A stretch of 64,000 nucleotides of DNA. Origin: Leptolyngbya sp. FACHB-321. GTDB taxonomy: Bacteria > Cyanobacteriota > Cyanobacteriia > Leptolyngbyales > Leptolyngbyaceae. The notes beneath the pieces are model-generated. The model searched no databases. It was not told the origin of the DNA and saw only the letters and a program-made list of their open reading frames with translations. Below, one piece after another: positions 36,141-45,683 of the stretch (its first letter is position 1; each line of letters begins with the position of its first letter). The stretch covers positions 106,914 through 170,913 of the forward strand of contig NZ_JACJPI010000061.1 of NCBI RefSeq assembly GCF_014695975.1, in the 5' to 3' direction. The translations under genes were made by a program, and so were the position numbers.

Positions 36141-36391
36141 TGGAGTGGTAGAAGAAGGGGAAGAGTCGTGAGGAGGAGAGAAGAAGTGAGGCAGGCGTTG
36201 CTGTGCTACTACGCCAACACGTTTTGAGTGATAGCGTTTCCTTTAGAAGCAGCCCCACCTCCTTCCCCTTCGATCGCTTCACTTTTTAACAAGAAAATAA
36301 CTGTGGCTGACCCGTTTGAACGTTGCTGTAGTGCTGTTTTTGTGGCTCTCTTCACTTGGTTAATTCCCTGAACGGCTAGACACTGACCCCA

Positions 36392-37630
36392 TTACCCTTT
36401 ACTTTTTGCCCCAACGTTACTATCGGCATTTGGCAGTTGCAAGGCCCGTCCGCGCCACGTCCAGCCCCAGCCAGTTTCGGTCTTGATAATTGAAACAATT
36501 GCGATCGCTGCCACAAGCACACCGCCCATACCTGTGAGCCACCAATAACGGGGCGGCATAGCAGTCACACGCTCAATGGAGCGACGCAGGTCGTACTGTA
36601 ACCCGATCGCAACCAGGGCAAGCACGATCGCCAGCAGGTTCACGAGACTGAACCCAATGGTGCCACTTTGATAGAGTGCGGCAACTAACGCTAACCAGGG
36701 CAGCACACAAACCCAGACCATGATTGTGGCTGAAAAAAGGCTCGTAGAAAGCTGACGACGGGAACCTAGATGCCAGTTTTTAGTCCAGCCTTCCCAAACC
36801 GCAGCTAGCGATCGATACATACGCACCGATGCCAGCTCTGCACCAGCGGCATAGTAGAGCGTCAGCCCTTTCTGCTTGACACGTCGCCCCAGTTCAACAT
36901 CTTCCACTGCTTGATCGGCAACTGCCTGGTGTCCACCGAGTTGCTCGTATGCAGTGCGCCGAAACAGCATAAACATTCCGGCTGCAAAAGCTGCCTCAGC
37001 GTCAGGGTCATTCACTTCATTAAAGTCGAATCCGGCAATGAGTAAACTCATCATCCACGGTTGCACCAACCATTCTGCAAGGCAACCACAAACAATCTCA
37101 GGACAAAGGGTTAGTAAATCAATCTGCTTTTGTTGTACCGTTTTCACTGCCGCAGCGATCGCCCCTCGCTTGAGCCTCACATCCGCATCCAGAAACAACA
37201 AGAACTCTCCGGTCGCCTGCGTCGCTGCCTGAACACACGCCCAGTTTTTGCCTGACCAGATTTCGTTTTCGGGTCGCGGTTTGCCCACTAGCACCCGTAA
37301 GCGCGAATCATTAAGAGTTTGCTGAAGCGTTTGGACGATCGTTAGCGTGGCATCACTCGACTGGTCATCAACCACCCACACGTCCAACGGTTCTGCGGTT
37401 ATCGCGTTTTGTAAAACAGACCGCACACAGGCTTCAATATTTTCTGCCTCGTTGTAAGCAGGGATGATAACTGAAACGGTAGAAACTGTGGCTGAGTCAT
37501 CTAGTGGTACAACGCTGACGGGATCGACTGCGATCGCCAGTTTAGGAGCGGTTTCAGCAATGCGACGTAATCTGGCTGAGTAAGTCATCACCCCGATCAG
37601 AGCGATCACTGTCACTGCAAGTAATATCAA
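36392..37630 (-). CDS. Family 2 glycosyltransferase, membrane-bound (CruC/CruG-like)
   Basis: A 412-residue GT-A enzyme. After a first membrane helix (about 2-15) comes VSVIIPAYNEAENIEACVRS (about 52-71), DVWVVDDQSSDAT (about 87-99), the DXD-type FLLFLDADVRLKRGA (about 147-161) and the acceptor-side region DQAVEDVELGRRVKQKGL (about 235-252). Two to four helices close the protein (about 298-395). The layout resembles carotenoid glycosyltransferases such as CruC/CruG, but no carotenoid gene is nearby, so the substrate is open. The start is TTG at 37630, the only start in frame before the first helix. Confidence 0.75.
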   Translation of the reverse strand: MILLAVTVIALIGVMTYSARLRRIAETAPKLAIAVDPVSVVPLDDSATVSTVSVIIPAYNEAENIEACVRSVLQNAITAEPLDVWVVDDQSSDATLTIVQTLQQTLNDSRLRVLVGKPRPENEIWSGKNWACVQAATQATGEFLLFLDADVRLKRGAIAAAVKTVQQKQIDLLTLCPEIVCGCLAEWLVQPWMMSLLIAGFDFNEVNDPDAEAAFAAGMFMLFRRTAYEQLGGHQAVADQAVEDVELGRRVKQKGLTLYYAAGAELASVRMYRSLAAVWEGWTKNWHLGSRRQLSTSLFSATIMVWVCVLPWLALVAALYQSGTIGFSLVNLLAIVLALVAIGLQYDLRRSIERVTAMPPRYWWLTGMGGVLVAAIAIVSIIKTETGWGWTWRGRALQLPNADSNVGAKSKG

Positions 37631-37859
37631 AGGTTTAACAACGGTAGGTTCTGTCCAGCTTAAAGATTAAGTTGATTTGGGGCATGATCCAAGGGACGGC
37701 TTTTCGATGTACGACTTCTCTAAAGTGCCTGCTTGGGCTGCCTTACCAATCTGGGTCCAGCAGTCAACCCAAGTGTACCGCAGGGCTTCAAGAAACCACC
37801 TCACTGCTTTTCTTTTCAGGAAGATTTGGTTTCTTTAAAAAAGATTTAGATTCCTTGCT

Positions 37860-37865
37860 TATAAT
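37860..37865 (+). promoter_or_regulatory. Candidate -10 box upstream of rpaA
   Basis: A perfect TATAAT lies 66 bases ahead of the rpaA ATG in the 300-bp gap 37631-37931. No good -35 hexamer stands at 16-18 bases and no HLR1-type repeat is seen, so this is a weak call. The rest of the gap shows nothing. Confidence 0.4.
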
Positions 37866-37931
37866 TTGTACAGACATCTTCGTATTGCTTCAACAGTTGC
37901 AAGCAATCAGCTCCTTTACTCCCTTTGAACG

Positions 37932-38672
37932 ATGCCCCGGATACTCGTCATCGACGACGACCCTGCAATTTCAGAACTCGTCGCGGTAAATCTCGAAATG
38001 GCTGGTTATGACGTGAGCCAAGCGGCTGATGGCATCAAGGGTCAAGCAATGGCTTTGCAGCTTCAGCCCGATCTCGTCATGCTGGACCTTATGCTGCCTA
38101 AAGTCGATGGGTTCACAGTCTGTCAGCGTTTGCGCCGTGATGAACGCACCTCTGATATCCCTGTTTTAATGCTGACTGCTCTGAGTCAGACGCAGAATAA
38201 AGTAGAAGGCTTTAACGCCGGTGCCGATGATTACCTCACCAAGCCCTTTGAAGTAGAGGAAATGCTGGCACGGGTGCGGGCACTCTTGCGTCGAACTGAT
38301 CGGATTCCCCAAGCCGCCAAGCACAGCGAGATTCTAAATTACGGTCCCCTAACTCTTGTGCCAGAGCGTTTTGAGGCGATTTGGTTCGACCAAACGGTAA
38401 AGTTGACTCACCTTGAATTTGAGCTACTGCACTGCCTGCTGCAACGGCATGGACAGACCGTTTCACCTAGCGAGATCCTTAAAGAAGTCTGGGGGTACGA
38501 CCCCAATGACGACATTGAAACAATTCGGGTCCATGTCCGTCATCTAAGAACAAAGCTGGAACCTGACCCACGTCGTCCCAGCTACATTAAGACTGTGTAT
38601 GGTGCAGGCTACTGTCTCGAGCTGCCTGCTACTGGACAAGCGTCGGAGAGCGAAGCCTCATTAGCCGGTTAG
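37932..38672 (+). CDS. rpaA: Response regulator RpaA, OmpR family
   Basis: A 246-residue two-domain regulator. The receiver (about 1-120) has [20 protein letters not shown], the phosphorylated Asp in [13 protein letters not shown] (about 53) and the lysine in [14 protein letters not shown] (about 103). [20 protein letters not shown] begins the winged-helix DNA-binding domain (about 135-235), ending [14 protein letters not shown]. This sequence is that of RpaA, the circadian and dusk output regulator phosphorylated by SasA, rather than of RpaB. SasA and kai genes are not in the window. The acyltransferase gene follows after 1 bp. Confidence 0.88.
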   Translation: MPRILVIDDDPAISELVAVNLEMAGYDVSQAADGIKGQAMALQLQPDLVMLDLMLPKVDGFTVCQRLRRDERTSDIPVLMLTALSQTQNKVEGFNAGADDYLTKPFEVEEMLARVRALLRRTDRIPQAAKHSEILNYGPLTLVPERFEAIWFDQTVKLTHLEFELLHCLLQRHGQTVSPSEILKEVWGYDPNDDIETIRVHVRHLRTKLEPDPRRPSYIKTVYGAGYCLELPATGQASESEASLAG

Positions 38673-38673
38673 T

Positions 38674-39681
38674 GTGTTGACTCAACCCTATCGCTTTGGT
38701 TGGTTTGATTGGTTTTGTCTCTGGTATCCACCCGGTTGGCTTATTCTGTTTAATCGTCATTGGCAGCATTACAAGCCTGATGTCAATGGCTGGAACTGGC
38801 TAGAATACTTGCTCTTTTTGCTTCCAGGTGGTTTTTATCTCGCTCTGGTAAGCCGTTGGTTGCGGCTACAAGTCAAACGATTGCTGGGTCGATCGCTCGT
38901 CTCAACGCCCGTCACACCTGACCCAGCCTATCAAGCAGCGTTTCAGCGCGAGATTTTGACACCGATCGTCACTCGTTACTTTCGCGCCACGTTACACTGC
39001 GTTGAAAATTTGCCTGCAAACGGTCCACTCATCGTCGCCATGAACCATGCAGGGATGTGCTTTCCGTGGGATTTTGTCAGTCTGGGCTACTTGTTAAGCC
39101 AGCAGCGTGATTGGTTTGTACAGCCGCTAGCGCATCCTATCTTTTTTGACCATCCTTGGCTGATCTGGTGGCTACCGAGCGGATGGGCACACGTGCTAGG
39201 TGGTGTGCGGGCAGAACGGCACAGTTTTGAGGCAGCACTACAGAACAGTGATACCAAAAAAAACAGTTTGTTGTACGCGCCAGAAAGTTGGCGGGGCTTA
39301 AGCAAAGGTTGGTGGCGGCGCTATCAATTGGCAACGTTTGACCCTAGTTTTTTGCGGTTGAGTTTGCGCGATCGCGTGCCTGTACTGCCAGTAGCCTGCA
39401 TTGGCAGTGAGGCGCTGCATCCACTAGCGACCAACCTGCCTTGGTTAGCCCGTCGTACTGGCTTGCCGCTGTTTCCACTATCGCCATTGATGCTGGCATT
39501 TATACTCTTTCCCTCAATGGGTGTTTGGGCAATGCGATCACGCTTGCAGTACTATGTGCAGCCGCTTGAGCAACCCTGGGAGTCTGTCAAGCAGGGAGAG
39601 AAGCAAACCCAAACGCGCACGTACCGCATGGCAGAGGCAATGCGATCGCGCTTACAAACCGTTATTGATCACCTGCGGTAA
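38674..39681 (+). CDS. Lysophospholipid acyltransferase (PlsC) family protein
   Basis: A 335-residue membrane-associated acyltransferase. The catalytic box is NHAGMCFPWD (about 124-133), a variant of HX4D with His and Asp five apart; block III is seen around GGVRAERHSFEAALQ (about 178-192). The APESWRGLSKGW block (about 203-214) takes the usual EGTRS position. The N-terminus has two hydrophobic stretches. The enzyme should acylate glycerolipids, but the box deviates enough that the acceptor is uncertain. It starts with GTG one base after the rpaA stop, implying translational coupling. Confidence 0.75.
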   Translation: MLTQPYRFGWFDWFCLWYPPGWLILFNRHWQHYKPDVNGWNWLEYLLFLLPGGFYLALVSRWLRLQVKRLLGRSLVSTPVTPDPAYQAAFQREILTPIVTRYFRATLHCVENLPANGPLIVAMNHAGMCFPWDFVSLGYLLSQQRDWFVQPLAHPIFFDHPWLIWWLPSGWAHVLGGVRAERHSFEAALQNSDTKKNSLLYAPESWRGLSKGWWRRYQLATFDPSFLRLSLRDRVPVLPVACIGSEALHPLATNLPWLARRTGLPLFPLSPLMLAFILFPSMGVWAMRSRLQYYVQPLEQPWESVKQGEKQTQTRTYRMAEAMRSRLQTVIDHLR

Positions 39682-39694
39682 GGACTTGCCGACT

Positions 39695-41986
39695 TTAACC
39701 ATAGTTGCCGTGCGGCAGGCTTAGGGTAAAGCAACTACCCTGATTGAGTTCAGACCTAACAGTTAGATCGCCACCATGCAGTTGAGCCAGCTTGCGAGCA
39801 AGTGCCAGACCTAAGCCTGTGCCCTGGTACTTTTTGTTTAAGCCGCTATCAAGCTGTTGAAACGGTTGAAACAGAGTCGGAATGTCGTGAGGGGCAATGC
39901 CAATGCCCGTATCGGCAACATGAAAAAGGATAAAGGCTGGTGGCTGATTACCTAAGCCGGACTTGCTACTCCTTGGCTCTGCACTCTGGGTCTTCTCAAC
40001 GGTAAGCGTCACTGTCCCTTGTTCGGTAAACTTGACGGCATTTGCCAACAGATTGACAAGAATTTGCTTCAGGCGACGACTATCGACAGTACAGGTTGTG
40101 ACCTCAGGGGCGATCGCCAAACTCACCTGCAAGCCCCGATCGTCCGCTTGCTCTCGAATAAAAGCAAGACAAGCGGTACAAATTTCTTCAATAAAAACCT
40201 CTTCCAGCAATAGCTCATCTCGTCCTGCTTCGATTTTTGACAGATCGAGGAGATCGTTGATGAGCAACAGTAGGTGATCACCACACGCACTAATGTTCTC
40301 AAGATACTGTTGCTGCTTGGCAGTAAGGGGACCAAAAATCTGCTTAAGGAGCAAGCTAGAAAACCCTAAAATGCCAGTCAGGGGTGTCCGCAGTTCGTGA
40401 CTCATATTGGCAAGAAATTCGCTCTTCGACCGATTGGCAGAGTCAGAGAACCGTTTTTCTAGCTCTAGCTCATGAGTGCGCTCCTGAACCAGTTGCTCTA
40501 AGCGCTCGTAGCTTTGAGCATTGTAGAGGGCGATCGCCGCCTGATCGCCAATTTGCTGCAACAGGTGAATTTCGTTCTCTGTAAACTCTCGTTTTGCCGT
40601 GGTGTTCAGGCAAAGCCCCCCAAAAAGTTGATCCCGAATCAAAATTGGCACAGCTAGAACTGAGCAAATTTGATAGTCACGGGTCTGCATCAGCCTGGCA
40701 GGAGTCTGTTCAAGCGTTGCCAAATCGGGTGTGTAAAAGACACGCTGGACGTAGAAGTCAGAATGAGGATCGAGCAGGTCTGACCAGTCCGCTACAGGAA
40801 AGGTAGTGGCAATCCTTGAGGGTTCCTGGGTGTTCAGCCGCCATTCATCCAAAATCTGAATTTGCTCGTCTTTAATTTCAAAAATAAAGGCGCGATCGAC
40901 CGCAAAGCTAGTGCCCGTCAAGCGGGTTATTTCTTTCAAAATATACGTTGGATCAAGGCTAGAGTTGATAATGCGGGCAATCTGGTTGAGTAGCTTCTCT
41001 TTCTGCGCTTGCTGCTGCACCTGGTGAAAGAGCTGTGACTGATGAATTGCGATCGCACATTGGTCAACGATCGCCTTCACCATCGACACTTCATCCGCTG
41101 TCCACGTGCGATCGCGATCGCATTGATACAAAGACAACTCACCTAAAAATTCTTGCTGATGCATCAAGGGCACGAGCAAAAAAGCATGAATGTTGTACTG
41201 TGCCGCAAGTGTTTGAAGCTCTGACCCTGGAGACTGAGGAATTTTGTTGATCACCACAAGCTCACCTTGCCTCAAAGCTTTAGCATGATGCCCAAAGACA
41301 TTGCAGGGCTTACCGAGCAACAGTTTCCAGTCTTGGGGTGCGTCGCTGATGGTGCGGACGATCATCTCACCGCTCTCAGAGGGGCGAACGACAAGGCAAC
41401 AGGTAGGGGAGAGAGCCTCTTTGACCATATCAACCGTCGTTTGCAGCACATCATGCAACACCAGGGTTCCACGCATTGCCTGCACAATGCGATTAATAAT
41501 GGTTTCTCGTTTTGCGTGCTGCTGAATTTGCGCCATTGCCGCTTGCTGCTGTCGATGTAGCTCAAACTCACGGAGCGATCGCTCCAGCACTGTTGGCAGA
41601 CGAAACAGGCGATCTTTGAGCACATAGTCAGTCATGCCTGCTTTGATGCATGCGACTGCTGCCTCCTCACCAAGACTGCCAGTCACTAAAATCAGCGGAA
41701 TTTGCTGGTCTGACTGCTGAAGTAACGCCAATACCTCATACGCCGTAAACCCTTTCAGCCGATAGTCTGACAGCACCACATCCCACAAGTGGTTTTCCAA
41801 CAACTGCTGGCATCCTGCCAGCGTATCAGTTGTTTTGTACGTCAGCTCAATGTCTCCCGCTGTCATAGCCAGGATAACTAATTCAGCATCCACTGGCTCA
41901 TCTTCTACAATCAGCACACGCAGAGTTGATGGCATAATTAACCCTGGTTGAAGCGTTGGTTGCTGACCATCAGACATAACAAACAT
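39695..41986 (-). CDS. Hybrid histidine kinase: REC-GAF-GAF-HisKA-HATPase
   Basis: A 763-residue soluble kinase. An N-terminal receiver (about 20-140) has VLIVEDEPVDAELV, the Asp in VVLSDYRLKGF and Lys in DYVLKDRLF. Two GAF domains follow (about 180-325 and 345-500), without the cysteine motif of bilin-binding GAF domains as far as I can see. HisKA is at SEFLANMSHELRTPLTGILG (about 525-544, His the phosphoacceptor) and the ATPase has NLLANAVKFTEQG, DTGIGIAPHDI and GTGLGLALARKL. It starts 1 base after the stop of the response regulator gene, so they are translationally coupled. Confidence 0.9.
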   Translation of the reverse strand: MFVMSDGQQPTLQPGLIMPSTLRVLIVEDEPVDAELVILAMTAGDIELTYKTTDTLAGCQQLLENHLWDVVLSDYRLKGFTAYEVLALLQQSDQQIPLILVTGSLGEEAAVACIKAGMTDYVLKDRLFRLPTVLERSLREFELHRQQQAAMAQIQQHAKRETIINRIVQAMRGTLVLHDVLQTTVDMVKEALSPTCCLVVRPSESGEMIVRTISDAPQDWKLLLGKPCNVFGHHAKALRQGELVVINKIPQSPGSELQTLAAQYNIHAFLLVPLMHQQEFLGELSLYQCDRDRTWTADEVSMVKAIVDQCAIAIHQSQLFHQVQQQAQKEKLLNQIARIINSSLDPTYILKEITRLTGTSFAVDRAFIFEIKDEQIQILDEWRLNTQEPSRIATTFPVADWSDLLDPHSDFYVQRVFYTPDLATLEQTPARLMQTRDYQICSVLAVPILIRDQLFGGLCLNTTAKREFTENEIHLLQQIGDQAAIALYNAQSYERLEQLVQERTHELELEKRFSDSANRSKSEFLANMSHELRTPLTGILGFSSLLLKQIFGPLTAKQQQYLENISACGDHLLLLINDLLDLSKIEAGRDELLLEEVFIEEICTACLAFIREQADDRGLQVSLAIAPEVTTCTVDSRRLKQILVNLLANAVKFTEQGTVTLTVEKTQSAEPRSSKSGLGNQPPAFILFHVADTGIGIAPHDIPTLFQPFQQLDSGLNKKYQGTGLGLALARKLAQLHGGDLTVRSELNQGSCFTLSLPHGNYG

Positions 41987-41987
41987 T

Positions 41988-42452
41988 TCAAAAGGGAAAT
42001 AAAGGGGACTTATTCAGTAACATCCAATAAAGCCCAACATCCCGCGTAACGGTTAAAAATTGCTGAAAATCCAGAGGCTTGACAATATAGCTATTAACCC
42101 CTAAATCGTAGCAAGTATTAAGGTCACTGTCTTCCTGCGAGGAGGTCATGACGACAATAATAAGTTGCTGTGTGCGGGGATGGCTGCGTAAAGTTTGTAA
42201 GACGCGGATACCGCTAATTTTGGGTAGCTTTAGGTCTAGCAGAACAAAGCGTGGCAGTGGACGTAGCGGTATGCCTTCTTGACCCAGTAAGTAGTGAAGC
42301 GCTTGTTCGCCATCGGCGACCACATCAAGCTGATTCACCAAGTTATAGTTGCGAAACGCAAGCCGAATCAACTCCACATCGTTGGGGTCGTCTTCTACTA
42401 GCAAAATACGAGTTGGTTCGATCTGCGAGATGCCCTCACGTATCTGCGTCAT
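41988..42452 (-). CDS. Single-domain response regulator, Rcp1/CheY-like
   Basis: A 154-residue stand-alone receiver. ILLVEDDPNDVELIRLAFR (about 17-35) carries the acidic pair, FVLLDLKLPKISGIRVL (about 69-85) the phosphorylated Asp, VVMTSSQEDSDL the Thr/Ser, and NSYIVKPLDFQQF the Lys. The EDDPNDVELI start and FVLLDLKLPK resemble Rcp1-type partners of cyanobacterial phytochromes. It sits between two histidine kinase genes on the same strand, one 337 bp upstream and one 1 bp downstream. Confidence 0.9.
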   Translation of the reverse strand: MTQIREGISQIEPTRILLVEDDPNDVELIRLAFRNYNLVNQLDVVADGEQALHYLLGQEGIPLRPLPRFVLLDLKLPKISGIRVLQTLRSHPRTQQLIIVVMTSSQEDSDLNTCYDLGVNSYIVKPLDFQQFLTVTRDVGLYWMLLNKSPLFPF

Positions 42453-42789
42453 GTTTGTCAGTCATTTGAACATGCTTAACGCGATCGCTCCGCACTCTCT
42501 ATAATACTCTAGAGGCGAAATATTAAATAGCTTGTGTTAATTAGCGTTGATTGCTGTAGTCGGATTGTTAAGACAGGTTGGCTCTTTAACCCTCGCACTG
42601 GCTATGACTATAAGCAGCGTGCAACCGATTACCATTGCAACGCTTTATCCTGCTTACAGAGCTAAGGATCGTAAATTTAATCAATCGCAAACTGTACGGG
42701 CGGGTTTTAGCAGACCAAACGGTAGCCTGCAATAGCTTTGACAGCAAAACCCGCCCCTACCAAAGATCGAACTTATTTAATTCCCATTT
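42453..42789. other. Gene-free stretch between the regulator and kinase genes
   Basis: About 337 bp. Apart from the inverted repeat listed at 42698-42756 I see no gene or clear promoter. It should contain the promoter of the response regulator gene. Confidence 0.4.
42698..42756. repeat. Inverted repeat GGGCGGGTTTT / AAAACCCGCCC
   Basis: A perfect 11-bp stem with a 37-base loop. Sequences of the form GTAGGGGCGGGTTT...AAACCCGCCC are a common dispersed palindrome in cyanobacterial gaps. It lies 33 bp after the stop of the large kinase gene and could also end its transcript. Confidence 0.65.
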
Positions 42790-45510
42790 CTAAGGTGTTG
42801 ATGGATGATCGCCCAATTTGAAATAGAAGGTCGTCCCTTGACCCGGCTGACTTTCTACCCAAATGGTGCCATTGTGGCGATGAATGATGCGCTGCACGAT
42901 CGCCAACCCAATGCCAGTACCCTCAAACTCTGACCGTGAATGTAAGCGCTGGAAGGCTCCAAACAATTGGTCGGCATACTCCATCTGAAAGCCAACGCCA
43001 CGATCGCGTACAAAGATGGTGCCGTCTGCTAAAGCAGCAACTTCAATGGGGGCAGGGTGCGGACGGCTAAATTTGATGGCGTTATCCAGCAGGTTGACAA
43101 ACACCTGATGAAGCAGGGTCGCATCGCCTTTAACCGTGGGTAAGTCGCCAATGATGAACTGTATGGCGTCATTACCAGTAATGGCAGTGTCGCTGGCAGG
43201 GTGGTGTGACAATTGTGCTAAGACATTGGCTACCAGTTGATTGAGGTTGACAGGAATAGCTGCCATCTGTCGCCGTCCTACCCGCGAGAGGGTCAGCAGA
43301 CCGTCGATTAGCAGACCCATTTGGTGACTGCTGTCTTGAAGGATTTGCAAATAGTGGATGGCTGTTGGGTCGGTCAGATGTCCATTTTGCAGCAGGCGAT
43401 CGCGTAGGGCAGCAACAAAGCCACTGATGTGCCGAAGGGGGGCACGCAGATCGTGGGAGACAGAGTAAGAGAAGGATTCTAACTCGCGATTGACGCTTTC
43501 AAGCTCAACGGTGCGATCGCTCAACGCCTGACGCGCTGCCACTAATTCTGTAATGTCGCGGGAACTACCAATCAATGCGTAAACTTCACCATTCGGCTTT
43601 TTGAGTGGAATCTTGTAGGTATCAAAATAGAAGGTGCCTAGAGATGTGGTGTAGTGTTCCTGAAAATGTAGGGTTTCACCAGAGGTAAAGACCCGCTGGT
43701 TTTGTTCAGCAAAAGTGGTAGCTAGTTCGGGTTCGTAACACTCAAAGATCGTTTTACCCACCATCTGATTCTGATTTTCACAGCCGCCTAACCAAGCATT
43801 TCGGTCATTGCAGAAGAGCGTTTGCATGGTGTCACGCTCGATGACAAAAATGTAGTCGGGTAGAGTATTGATGAAGGTTACGAGTTCAGCCGTACGTTGC
43901 TCAACGAGTGCCTCTAGTACAAGATTTTGCTGCTCTAAAGTCTGGTTCAACTGTTGGATTTTCTGCTCTGCCTGCTTGCGATCGGTTATGTCAAGCACGA
44001 CCCCAATCATACGGTTGACCTGACCTGAAGCGTCATAAAGACCTCGCCCTCTACCAACGATCCAGCGACAGTCTTCATTAGGATAAATCACGCGGTATTC
44101 CGCTTCGTAGTCAGCCCTGGTTGCTAATGCCTGTGTCAGTGCTTCCTCAACATGGCTGATGTCATCAGGATGAACGCGATTGCGCCACGCCTGATAACTT
44201 GCCTGCACCTCACCCGGCACGAAGCCCAACAAACGTGCGTGATTATCGTTCCAGATGACCTCATTTCTAGCTACGTGCCAGTCCCAGCTACCAATACGGT
44301 TAAAGTCTAGAGCAAGTTTAAAGAACTCCTCGTTTTCTCGTAGGGCAATCTCGGTACGCTGACGATCGGTTAACACTGCCAGGTAGTTGGCAAGGCTCGT
44401 TAGCCACTGCAAGAAGTCATCTTTCGTTGATACCGCTTCAGGATGTGCCAGGCTTAAAACTCCAATAATGGTTTGGTTGACTGTCATCGGCACACAGATA
44501 AAGGTCTTGATTTCCAACTGACCGAGCAATCGATGGGTATCAAACTTGTTGGGTTCTTGAGGATTGTAGGTTTCCACCAGCATTTGCCCCGTTTCCACTA
44601 CGGTTCTAGATGATGCTTGGGTGACGGGCACTTCGATCGGTTTACCATCTGGCAGTAGGGGAATGCCCTCCGTCCCTTCAAAAACCATGACTTGACGAGC
44701 CGCATCGTACAGTTCGATCGCAACAATCGGGAAGGCTGTCGCCGCGCTAATTTCCTTCACAATGTCTTGAAAGGCAGCTTTGAGCGATTGCGCCTTAAGA
44801 GTGATTTCCGAAATTTTGTGCAGCGTTAGTACTTCTCGGTTACGAGCATGAAGGGCAGCTTCCGTCTGTTTGCGATCGGTAACATCGACACCAATGCCCC
44901 ATGACAGCCAACCAGGCACGGGAAAGCAATCAGCAATATTTGACCAGGCAACCGTTTTTACGCTGCCATCGCTACAGGTCATTTCCCATTCCCAGTCGCG
45001 GTAGTTGTTGCCCCGCTTTGCCCAGGTAGCAACCATCTGTTGACGGTAGGTTGCCTCTGGATAGAGCAGCGTCATTGCCTGGGGATTGCCAATTATTTCT
45101 GCTGCGCTATAGCCCGTTACCCGCTCGCACTCATGGTTCCAGATGCTCATATTGTTCTGATCATCAAAGGCACTTAGCATCACGGGCATATTTTGCAGAA
45201 TTAACCGCAACCGTTCTTCGCTCTCCCGCAGCATCATGTCTGCTTGCTGCTGGAGACGGAACGATCGTCGTGACAGCCCATATAACACCAAGGTGGTAAC
45301 GCTGACAAAAAGCAAACCTTTGATGCTTTGAAAAGAGGTTAGCGAGTCTGGGTGCAAAACGAGCGTACCTAGCCAAAAATCAGAGCCAAGAATCCACAAA
45401 GCAGCAATGATGAAATAAGCACTTGCTAGCTTCAGCGGTAGCCACGTCAGCGATCGACGCTGTAAGCCCGTAGAACGGCGACGTTTGAAATGGACGCTTT
45501 CATCGTGCAT
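42790..45510 (-). CDS. Membrane sensor histidine kinase: PAS-GAF-PAS-PAS-HisKA-HATPase
   Basis: A 906-residue kinase. Two N-terminal membrane helices (about 25-45 and 60-83) carry no large periplasmic loop. A PAS domain (about 95-215), a GAF domain (about 240-385), a second PAS/PAC with WDWHVARNEVIWNDNHARLL (about 405-530), a coiled coil and a third PAS (about 560-680) follow. HisKA is YSVSHDLRAPLRHISGF (about 700-716) and the ATPase ends with GTGIGLAIVQRIIHRHNGTI. The HisKA type is that found in cyanobacterial phytochrome-like kinases. It is likely to work with the neighbouring regulator. Confidence 0.9.
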   Translation of the reverse strand: MHDESVHFKRRRSTGLQRRSLTWLPLKLASAYFIIAALWILGSDFWLGTLVLHPDSLTSFQSIKGLLFVSVTTLVLYGLSRRSFRLQQQADMMLRESEERLRLILQNMPVMLSAFDDQNNMSIWNHECERVTGYSAAEIIGNPQAMTLLYPEATYRQQMVATWAKRGNNYRDWEWEMTCSDGSVKTVAWSNIADCFPVPGWLSWGIGVDVTDRKQTEAALHARNREVLTLHKISEITLKAQSLKAAFQDIVKEISAATAFPIVAIELYDAARQVMVFEGTEGIPLLPDGKPIEVPVTQASSRTVVETGQMLVETYNPQEPNKFDTHRLLGQLEIKTFICVPMTVNQTIIGVLSLAHPEAVSTKDDFLQWLTSLANYLAVLTDRQRTEIALRENEEFFKLALDFNRIGSWDWHVARNEVIWNDNHARLLGFVPGEVQASYQAWRNRVHPDDISHVEEALTQALATRADYEAEYRVIYPNEDCRWIVGRGRGLYDASGQVNRMIGVVLDITDRKQAEQKIQQLNQTLEQQNLVLEALVEQRTAELVTFINTLPDYIFVIERDTMQTLFCNDRNAWLGGCENQNQMVGKTIFECYEPELATTFAEQNQRVFTSGETLHFQEHYTTSLGTFYFDTYKIPLKKPNGEVYALIGSSRDITELVAARQALSDRTVELESVNRELESFSYSVSHDLRAPLRHISGFVAALRDRLLQNGHLTDPTAIHYLQILQDSSHQMGLLIDGLLTLSRVGRRQMAAIPVNLNQLVANVLAQLSHHPASDTAITGNDAIQFIIGDLPTVKGDATLLHQVFVNLLDNAIKFSRPHPAPIEVAALADGTIFVRDRGVGFQMEYADQLFGAFQRLHSRSEFEGTGIGLAIVQRIIHRHNGTIWVESQPGQGTTFYFKLGDHPSTP

Positions 45511-45642
45511 GGGACTATGCCAAATACGATAGCCGACACACGTATTATGAGCATTGGGCTACCCATTCTGATCCTTATCGAGGCTAATAGGAGGATAAAG
45601 TTTTGAGTCTTAAGTTAGTTTGACCACTGACCATACTTCTAA

Positions 45643-45683
45643 CCCTCTGCCCTCTGCCCTCTGCCTTCTACCCTCTGCTCTCT
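45643..45683. repeat. Tandem CCCTCTG heptamers
   Basis: Units of CCCTCTG, CCTTCTA and close variants run in tandem. Read on the minus strand they are GGCAGAGGG-type purine units directly after, and just overlapping, the stop codon of the HetZ-family gene. Confidence 0.75.
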
